A stretch of 64,000 nt of DNA from the NCBI RefSeq assembly GCF_004681965.1, contig NZ_SMLL01000006.1:1-64000 (forward strand), read 5' to 3'. The notes below the pieces were generated by a model. The model was not told the DNA's origin and searched no databases. It worked only from the letters and a program-made list of their open reading frames with translations. This stretch comes from Ramlibacter rhizophilus. Its GTDB lineage: Bacteria > Pseudomonadota > Gammaproteobacteria > Burkholderiales > Burkholderiaceae_C. A program made the translations under genes and the position numbers. Numbering within the stretch: position 1 is the stretch's first letter; every line of letters begins with the position of its first letter. This document shows positions 57,144-64,000 of this stretch, one piece after another.

Positions 57144-58756
57144 TCGTCTTCCCAGAAGGCGCGGGTGACGCCCTGGCTGCGCATCAGGGCCACGATCTTG
57201 TCGCGCGGCAGCACGCCGCAGCGCTGGGCCCAGGCCTCGTACTGGCGCGCCATGTCGGCCACGCGCCCGGGGTGCTGCGCGGCCAGGTTGTTCGTCTCGG
57301 TGCGGTCGGCCTGCATGTCGTAGAGCTCCCAGTCCTTGGGGTACTCGCGCACCAGCTTCCACTGGCCGACGCGCACGGCCGCATTGCCCTCGTGCTCCCA
57401 GAACATGGGCGGGCGCTCGCCCAGGTCCGCCTCGAAGGCCTGGCGCAGGGAGTGGCCTTCCAGCGGCAGGATGCTGCGGCCATCGAGCTGCTGCGGGTAG
57501 GCGGCGCCGGCCACGTCGCAGAGGGTGGCCATGATGTCCGGCAGGTAGCCCGGCGTGTGCCGGATCTCGCCGCGCTGCGCGATGCCGTTCGGCCAGTGCA
57601 TGATGAGCGGCGTCGAGATGCCGCCCTCGTGGATCCAGTGCTTGTAGAGGCGAAACGGCGTGTTGGAGAGGTTGGCCCAGGCCTGCCCGTAGCTCTGGTA
57701 GGTGTCTTCCGGCCCGGGCGCGATGTCCGGGTTGTTGCCGAAGTGCACCACGGCGCCGTCCCGCGTGTGCGAGCGCGCGATCATCAGCTTGTTCACCAGT
57801 TCGTCCACCGTGACGTTCTCGGGAATGTCCTCGGCGCAGGCGCCGTTGTCGGCCAGGAAGATGACCAGCGTGTCCTCCAGCTGCCCCATCTCGGACAGGG
57901 CCGCGAGGATGCGGCCGATGCCCTGGTCCATGCGGTCGATCTGCGCCGCATACACCTCCATGCAGTTGGCCAGCCACGCCTTGTGCTGCGCGTCGGTCCA
58001 GGCCGGCTGGCTCGGGTCGCGGCCGGTGAGCTTCCACTGCGCATCCAGGATGCCCGAGGCCACCAGGCGCTCCAGGCGCTGCTCGCGCAGCTGGTCCCAG
58101 CCGGCGTCGAAGCGGCCCTTGTACTTGGCGATGTCTTCCGGGTGCGCGTGCAGCGGCCAGTGCGGCGCGGTGTAGGCCACGTACTGGAAGAAGGGCTGGT
58201 CGCCGTGTTCCTTCCGGTGGGTGCGCAGGAACTTCACCGCCTCGTCGCTGATGGCGTCGGTATAGAAGAAGCCCGGCGCACGCGCCTCGGCTTCCGCGTT
58301 CTCGTTGCGGCGGGTGAGCGTGTTGGGGTCGTAGAAGCTGCCCGCGCCGATGATGGTGCCGAAGAAGTCATCGAAGCCGCGCTGCATGGGCCACGAGTCG
58401 GTGGGCTGCGTGAGGTTGCTGGAGACGTGCCACTTGCCGCTCAGGTAGCTGCGGTAGCCCGCGGGCCTGAGCACCTCCGCGATGGTGGCGCAGCGCTGGT
58501 TCAGGTTGCCGGCATAGCCCTCGGGGCCCGAGTCGTAGGTGAGGATGCCGATGCCGGTCTGGTGCGGATGCAGGCCGGTGAGCAGCGAGGCGCGCGAGGG
58601 GCTGCAGCGGGCCGTGTTGTAGAACTGGGAAAACCGCAGGCCGCCTTGCGCCAGCCGGTCCAGGTGGGGCGTCTCGACCTCGCCGCCGTAGCAGCCGATG
58701 TCGGAATAGCCCATGTCGTCGTTCAGGATCAGGAGGATGTTGGGTTGCTTGGCCAT
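57140..58756 (-). CDS. Type I (cysteine) sulfatase
   Basis: A 538-residue sulfate ester hydrolase. Metal site NDDMGYSDIGCYGG at residue 12; the activation signature C-S-P-S-R starts at Cys51 (NTARCSPSRASLLTG), the residue made into formylglycine. No signal peptide is present, so it works in the cytoplasm, as does the Pseudomonas arylsulfatase it resembles in length and motifs. The substrate is unknown. It lies between the importer ATPase (19 bases) and its maturation enzyme (overlap), which implies that the ester is imported first. Confidence 0.93.
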   Translation of the reverse strand: MAKQPNILLILNDDMGYSDIGCYGGEVETPHLDRLAQGGLRFSQFYNTARCSPSRASLLTGLHPHQTGIGILTYDSGPEGYAGNLNQRCATIAEVLRPAGYRSYLSGKWHVSSNLTQPTDSWPMQRGFDDFFGTIIGAGSFYDPNTLTRRNENAEAEARAPGFFYTDAISDEAVKFLRTHRKEHGDQPFFQYVAYTAPHWPLHAHPEDIAKYKGRFDAGWDQLREQRLERLVASGILDAQWKLTGRDPSQPAWTDAQHKAWLANCMEVYAAQIDRMDQGIGRILAALSEMGQLEDTLVIFLADNGACAEDIPENVTVDELVNKLMIARSHTRDGAVVHFGNNPDIAPGPEDTYQSYGQAWANLSNTPFRLYKHWIHEGGISTPLIMHWPNGIAQRGEIRHTPGYLPDIMATLCDVAGAAYPQQLDGRSILPLEGHSLRQAFEADLGERPPMFWEHEGNAAVRVGQWKLVREYPKDWELYDMQADRTETNNLAAQHPGRVADMARQYEAWAQRCGVLPRDKIVALMRSQGVTRAFWEDE

Positions 58757-58775
58757 GGCCTTCCTTCGGTGGCGT

Positions 58776-59821
<1,046 letters not shown>

Positions 59822-59825
<4 letters not shown>

Positions 59826-60661
59826 CGACGTCCTCCCCCCTTGACCGCACCCACCGTGAGCCCCTTGACGATGTGCCGCTGGGCCAGCAGGCCCACGACG
59901 ATCACCGGCGCCATGGCCACCATGGCCCCGGCCGCCAGGCGCGCCCACTGGGTCTGCTCCAGCGAAATGAAATTGAACATGGCCACCGTCACCGGCCGCA
60001 CGGTGTTGCCTGCCAGCACCACGGCGAACAGGAACTCGTTCCAGGCGTTGAGGAAGACGAAGACGGTGGTGACCGCGATGCCCCCGCGCACCTGCGGCAG
60101 GATCACGTACCAGAGCGTGCGCAGGCGCCCCGCCCGGTCCAGCAAGCCGGCCTCCTCCATCTCGTAGGGCACGTCCTCGAAGTAGGACACCATCAGCCAG
60201 ATCGCGAAGGGCAGCGAGAAGGTGAGGTAGATGGCCACCATGCCGCTGTAGGTGTCCAGTCCGCCGATGCGCTGCAGCACCAGGTAGTAGGGAATGATGA
60301 GCCCCACCGGCGGCAGCATCTGCGTGGCCAGCACGTAGAAGCCGCTGGCGCGCTTGGCCGGGTAGCGCAGGCGCGCCAGCGCATAGGCGGCCGGCACGGC
60401 GAAAAGCATGGTGAGCACCGTGGCCGACACGCTCACCACCAGGCTGGACCACAGGTTGGGCACGATGGACGAGGCGCCGAACAGCACCTCGCGGTAGTTG
60501 TCCAGCGTGGGCATGAAGATGACCGTGGGCGGGTAGGCCAGCACGTCGCGCTCGGTCTTGAAGGAGGTGAGCAGGGCCCACAGCACCGGGAAGACCCAGA
60601 CCGAGACCAGCAGGCCGGCCACCAGGTACAGCATGCCCTGCCGGGTGAGACTGCGTGTCAT
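59822..60661 (-). CDS. ABC transporter permease (MalG-like)
   Basis: A 279-residue inner-membrane subunit with six helices and the EAA loop EEAGLLDRAGRLRTLWYVILPQ near residue 190 that docks onto the ATPase. Typical MalG start (FPVLWALLTSFKTERDV). Overlaps both neighbours by ATGA, so importer subunits are made in step. Confidence 0.93.
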
Positions 60662-61566
60662 GCGTAGCCCTTGCGCCGCTTGAACAGCAGCCAGGAGACG
60701 GCCAGGGTGATGGCCATGAGCACCACCGCGAGCGCCGAGCCGTAGCCGATGTTCAGCACGGTGAAGGAGGTGCGGTAGGCGTAGAGGTTCAGGATCTCGG
60801 TGGACGTGCCCGGCCCGCCGCCCGTGGCCGCGAAGATGGCGGCGAAGGCCGACAGCGCGGTCATGGTGCGCAGGATCACCACCATCACCACCGCCGGGCG
60901 GATGAGGGGCAGGGTGATGTAGCGAAAGCGCTGCCAGGCGCTGGCGCGGTCCAGGCGCGCGGCTTCGTACACGTCGGGCGGCAGCGTGGCCAGTGTCGCC
61001 AGCAGCACGAGGAAGGCGAAGGGCGTCCACTGCCAGGTGTGGATGGCGATGACCGAGATGAGCGCGAGCTGCGGATCCCCCAGCCAGTTGTGGCTGCCCA
61101 GGCCGAGGGCGCGCGTGACCACGTCCACCAGGCCCACGTCCGGTGCCAGCACCAGGGTGCGCCAGAACAGGCCCACCACCACCGGTGCCAGCACGATGGG
61201 CAGGATCGCCGCGACGCGCAGCAGCCCCTGACCCTTGGGGATCTGCAGCACCAGCAGGGCCAGCGACAGGCCGATCAGCACCTGCAGCACCACGGTGGAG
61301 GCCGTGTACACCACCGTGAGCCACAGCGAGTTCCAGAACCGCGGGTCCTCGCCCATGCGGGTGTAGTTCTCCAGGCCCGCGAAGCCCGAGAGCCAGGGCA
61401 TGCTCATGTCGATCCGGTGCAGGCTGTTCCAGCCCAGGTAAACCAGGGGAGCCGTCGTCGTGATCAGCAGCAGCAGGAACGCGGGCGCGAACAGGGCCAG
61501 CGCGAAGCGCCGCTCCTGCCGTGCGAGCGTTCCCACGCCCGCGGGCAGGGAGCGCGTAGCTCTCAT
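60658..61566 (-). CDS. ABC transporter permease (MalF-like)
   Basis: A 302-residue inner-membrane subunit with six helices and the EAA loop YEAARLDRASAWQRFRYITLPL near residue 205. ATG 61566 with GGAG 7 bases before it is preferred to the longer frame up to 61632. Confidence 0.93.
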   Translation of the reverse strand: MRATRSLPAGVGTLARQERRFALALFAPAFLLLLITTTAPLVYLGWNSLHRIDMSMPWLSGFAGLENYTRMGEDPRFWNSLWLTVVYTASTVVLQVLIGLSLALLVLQIPKGQGLLRVAAILPIVLAPVVVGLFWRTLVLAPDVGLVDVVTRALGLGSHNWLGDPQLALISVIAIHTWQWTPFAFLVLLATLATLPPDVYEAARLDRASAWQRFRYITLPLIRPAVVMVVILRTMTALSAFAAIFAATGGGPGTSTEILNLYAYRTSFTVLNIGYGSALAVVLMAITLAVSWLLFKRRKGYA

Positions 61567-61631
61567 CTCAGGTCTCCACGATGCTTGAATTGGCCGCGCG
61601 GCTCGAGTGCGGATGACGAAACCGGGGGCCA

Positions 61632-61704
61632 CCGCGGAACCGGCTTTGCCGGGCCGCTGGTGGCGCCCCCCTGGGGGGAGGCGCCGAAGGCGCTTCGGGG
61701 GGGA
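61632..61704. repeat. Interspersed GC-rich repeat, copy 2
   Basis: Partner of 198-270. It starts CCGCGGAACCGGCTTTGCC and ends GCTTCGGGGGGGA right at the stop codon of the binding-protein gene. It fills most of the gap between binding protein and permease, so it may reduce expression of downstream genes relative to the binding protein. Confidence 0.75.
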
Positions 61705-63138
61705 TCAAGACTTCATGATCGCCGTGATGCGGGCCTGGGCCTCGTCCAGCGCTTCCTTCGGCTTCTTCTGCCCCACCAGTGCCGACTGGATGGCCGTGGC
61801 CATGGTCTCGCCGATGGCGGGCCACTGCGGCACGCGCGGGCGCCACTCGACACTCGTGTCCTGCTCCAGCGACGCCAGCGCGGCGGGAATGAAGTTGTCC
61901 CCCGCGTTCTTCATGGCGGCCGCGAACTCGGGCGACTTCCACAGCGCCATGCGGTTCAGGCCGGAGCGCTTGGCCGGGCCGTCGAACTTCCAGGAGGTGC
62001 GCGCCTGCGTCTCGGGCGAGGCGGCCCAGGAGATGAAGAGCCAGGTGGCGCGCTTGGCCTTGTCCGAGAGCGCGGCGTTGATGGGAAAGCCCCAGTTCCA
62101 GATGGAGGTCACGCGCTGGCCGCTCGGCCCCGCGGGCCAGCGGGCGTAGGCCACCTTGCCCACCACCTTGGACTTCTCGGGGTTGGTGATGACGGCCGCC
62201 GAGGAATGCGCGTCGATGTAAGTGGCCACCGTGCCCTGCGAGAACGCGTCGGCGATATCCGGCCAGTTCCAGTTGCGCACCGCGGGCGGCGCGTACTGCG
62301 TCAGGGCGTTGACGTACCACTCCAGCGCCTTCACGTGCGCGGGGCTGTTGACCACCAGCTGCTTGTTCTGGAACCAGTCGCCACCGAAGCCGCCCAGGAT
62401 GGACGGGTAGATGTACATGTTCTGCCCCGCGCCGGCGAAGCCGCGCAGCGCCAGGCCGTAGGTGCGGTTGGCCGGGTCGTGCACCGCCTTGGCGTTGGAC
62501 AGCAGTTGCTCGTAGGTCTCGGCGGGCTTGAGGCCCTTGGCGTCGTAGAGGTCCTTGCGATAGACCTGCACCGTCACCTCGCCGTCGTAGGGGATGCCGT
62601 AGGGCTTGCCGTCCACGGAGTCGGCCTCGCGCCAGGCCTTGATGATGTCCTCGTACTTGAACCAGGCGGGGTCCGTGAGCGTGGCGTCGTTCAGGTACTT
62701 GTCCAGCGGCTCGACCCACTTGTTGGCCACGTACAGCGGGTAGTACATGGGGTCGGCCGCGTGCGTGCCGTAGGTGGCGGTCTTGGACGACAGGTCCAGC
62801 ATGGCCTTCTGGCGGATCTGCCCCGGCGGCACCTTCTCCGCGCGCACCTTCACGCCCGTGAGCGCCTCGAACTGCGGCAGCAAGGTCAACAGGTTCTCGA
62901 AGTAGCTGGCCGGGATGACCGCCACGGAGATCTGCTCACCCTCGGCCTGGCGCCAGTTGATCTTGGCGCTGCGGTACGGCGCCAGGTCGTCCTGCCCCTG
63001 GGCGAAAGCGCCGCCCATCCAGCCGGTGCCGGCGAGCGCGGCGCCAGCCGCGGCCGCCTGGCCCATGAAGCGACGACGGGTCGCGGAGGGGGTCTCGGAG
63101 GAAGTGGCGCCGGTATCCGGGTGCGCGTCCTGGGTCAT
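61705..63138 (-). CDS. ABC transporter substrate-binding protein with Tat-type signal
   Basis: A 477-residue periplasmic binding protein of the CUT1 (sugar/polyol) class: binding-protein fold with AVIPASYFENLLTLLPQFEALTGVKV and TYEQLLSNAKAVHDPANRTYGL. The N terminus has a twin-arginine motif (TRRRFMGQ, residues 22-29) before the hydrophobic stretch ending GGAFA, so Tat export is likely. First gene of the operon; AGGAG precedes the ATG. A LacI-type operator lies 58 bases upstream. The ligand is unknown; the gene set suggests a sulfated glycerol compound. Confidence 0.92.
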   Translation of the reverse strand: MTQDAHPDTGATSSETPSATRRRFMGQAAAAGAALAGTGWMGGAFAQGQDDLAPYRSAKINWRQAEGEQISVAVIPASYFENLLTLLPQFEALTGVKVRAEKVPPGQIRQKAMLDLSSKTATYGTHAADPMYYPLYVANKWVEPLDKYLNDATLTDPAWFKYEDIIKAWREADSVDGKPYGIPYDGEVTVQVYRKDLYDAKGLKPAETYEQLLSNAKAVHDPANRTYGLALRGFAGAGQNMYIYPSILGGFGGDWFQNKQLVVNSPAHVKALEWYVNALTQYAPPAVRNWNWPDIADAFSQGTVATYIDAHSSAAVITNPEKSKVVGKVAYARWPAGPSGQRVTSIWNWGFPINAALSDKAKRATWLFISWAASPETQARTSWKFDGPAKRSGLNRMALWKSPEFAAAMKNAGDNFIPAALASLEQDTSVEWRPRVPQWPAIGETMATAIQSALVGQKKPKEALDEAQARITAIMKS

Positions 63139-63196
63139 GCCTTGTCTCCTGGTGTGGATGCGTGCGCTCGCACGCGGGGGGCGTGGCGACATGCCA

Positions 63197-63210
63197 TGCA
63201 ATCGATTACA
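63197..63210. promoter_or_regulatory. LacI-type operator upstream of the transport operon
   Basis: TGCAATCGATTACA matches the LacI-family half-site arrangement TGNAANCGNTTNCA at every fixed position. It overlaps a possible minus-strand -10 box (TGTAAT), as expected for repression. Confidence 0.75.
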
Positions 63211-63346
63211 CGACCCTCAGTCTAGTCAGGCCGCGCGCCGGCGTCAGCCCGCTTTTCTCAGGGATTTCCCTCTGCCAGCGCTTGCGGCGCGCGTGCTTTC
63301 GCATCGGTTACATTGCCTCGCATGCGGATCGGCATTGCCGGTTCCG

Positions 63347-63360
63347 TGCAACCGATTACA
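63347..63360. promoter_or_regulatory. LacI-type operator upstream of the regulator gene
   Basis: TGCAACCGATTACA, the same operator form 18 bases before the lacI-type gene. A degenerate half-site (CGGTTACA) lies near 63304-63311. Together with 63197-63210 this fits self-regulation and control of the divergent operon. Confidence 0.75.
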
Positions 63361-63377
63361 GGAGCATCCGAGCCGCC

Positions 63378-64000
63378 ATGGCGACCCCCGAGCCCACCAG
63401 CCTGCCGCCGACCAAGGGCCGCTCCGGCGCCAAGGACGTGGCGCGGCTGGCGGGCGTGTCCACGGCCACGGTCTCGCGCGTGCTGAACCGCTCGCAGCAG
63501 GTGGACCCGGCCACCCGCGAGCGCGTGCTGGAAGCGGCCGCCAAGCTGCGTTACGTGCCGCACGGCGCGGCGCGCACGCTGCGCAGCCACCGCAGCAAGA
63601 TGGTCGGAGCCATCGTCCCGTCCTTCGACTACGCGCTCTATGCGCGCACCACCAGCGCCTTGCAGCAGCGGCTGGACGAGCGCGGCTACGCGCTGGTGCT
63701 GGCCGAGCACCACTACGAGCTGGCCGCCGAGACCCGCATCGCGGGCCAGCTGGTGGAGCACGGTGTCGACGCCTTCGTGCTGGTGGGGCTGGACCATGAA
63801 CAGCGCCTCTTCTCGCTGCTGCAGGACTACGGCCGGCCCTATGTGCTCACCTGGGGCGTGGACGGCGCCCAGCGCCATCCCAGCATCGGCTTCGACAACC
63901 GCGCCGCCACGCTGGCCGTCACGCGCCACCTGGTCGGCCTCGGCCACCGCCGCATCGGCCTGCTCAGCGCACCGCCCGAGGGCAACGACCGCGCCCGCGC
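63378..64000 (+). CDS. LacI family transcriptional regulator (3' end outside window)
   Basis: The first 207 codons of a LacI/GalR repressor. Helix-turn-helix and hinge: AKDVARLAGVSTATVSRVLN at residues 18-37, then LRYVPHGAARTLRSHRS and the start of the sugar-binding domain (VGAIVPSFDYALYARTTSALQ). It is divergent from the transport/sulfatase/glycerol operon, whose operators it should bind; the inducer is probably the imported compound or a product. Confidence 0.93.
   Translation, partial: MATPEPTSLPPTKGRSGAKDVARLAGVSTATVSRVLNRSQQVDPATRERVLEAAAKLRYVPHGAARTLRSHRSKMVGAIVPSFDYALYARTTSALQQRLDERGYALVLAEHHYELAAETRIAGQLVEHGVDAFVLVGLDHEQRLFSLLQDYGRPYVLTWGVDGAQRHPSIGFDNRAATLAVTRHLVGLGHRRIGLLSAPPEGNDRAR

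Noticed and set aside
60655..63225. 856-residue plus-strand open frame across the ABC transporter genes
   Set aside because: Antisense to three recognisable transporter genes with proper starts and couplings; composition is arbitrary.

Overview
The window is high-GC chromosomal DNA from a betaproteobacterium, most likely Burkholderiales/Comamonadaceae (Ramlibacter/Variovorax-like). The reasons are the ribosomal protein sequences, several Bug-type periplasmic receptors, the magnesium-type HemB, and short GC-rich interspersed repeats of a kind I associate with this family. Genus is not certain.

Layout. 1-3580: str operon (rpsL-rpsG-fusA-tuf, minus strand) behind a clear promoter. 3619-7367: dacC-type carboxypeptidase, an alpha/beta hydrolase with a small ferredoxin, a VanZ-like membrane protein and hemJ, with a possible small RNA between hemJ and the divergent hemB. 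7633-13754: hemB, corA, dienelactone hydrolase, thiol-fold isomerase, SDR dehydrogenase, then a membrane protein followed by a CesT-type secretion chaperone. 13765-19523: GNAT plus methyltransferase pair and a four-gene MCE/Mla-type lipid transport operon. 19659-25627: mmsA, GMC oxidoreductase, TSUP permease, a conserved protein of unknown function, a di-domain cytochrome c and tRNA-Arg. 25628-32294: a low-gene-density, partly decayed stretch with a repeated hairpin, a small lipoprotein gene, a GntR/Bug/Rieske unit, a broken chemoreceptor gene, rlpA-like, and a TRAP permease stub. 32295-38600: PHA synthase, Hsp20, a second Bug receptor with an AtuA pair and a LysR regulator. 38663-43730: a signalling operon (below). 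43975-53104: tRNA-fMet and the alpha plus spc ribosomal operons, starting at rplN behind its own promoter. 53115-64000: a LacI-controlled catabolic operon (below).

Two gene sets stand out. The first (38663-43730) joins a haem-oxygenase-fold di-iron enzyme, a LuxI/FeeM-like N-acyl synthase, a six-helix hybrid sensor kinase resembling CqsS/LqsS, and a kinase with its receiver domain at the N terminus. It sits behind a perfect lux-type palindrome and looks like a self-contained make-and-sense circuit for a small molecule. The synthase is split by a run of eight A that is a textbook -1 frameshift site.

The second (53115-63210) links an ABC importer, a cysteine-type sulfatase, its formylglycine-generating enzyme, glycerol kinase and glycerol-3-phosphate dehydrogenase in one co-directional unit under LacI-type operators. 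The arrangement predicts uptake of a sulfated, glycerol-yielding compound, removal of sulfate in the cytoplasm and entry of the glycerol into central metabolism. Both readings are inferences from gene content. Coding assignments rest on recognisable family sequence and motifs; no database search was run.
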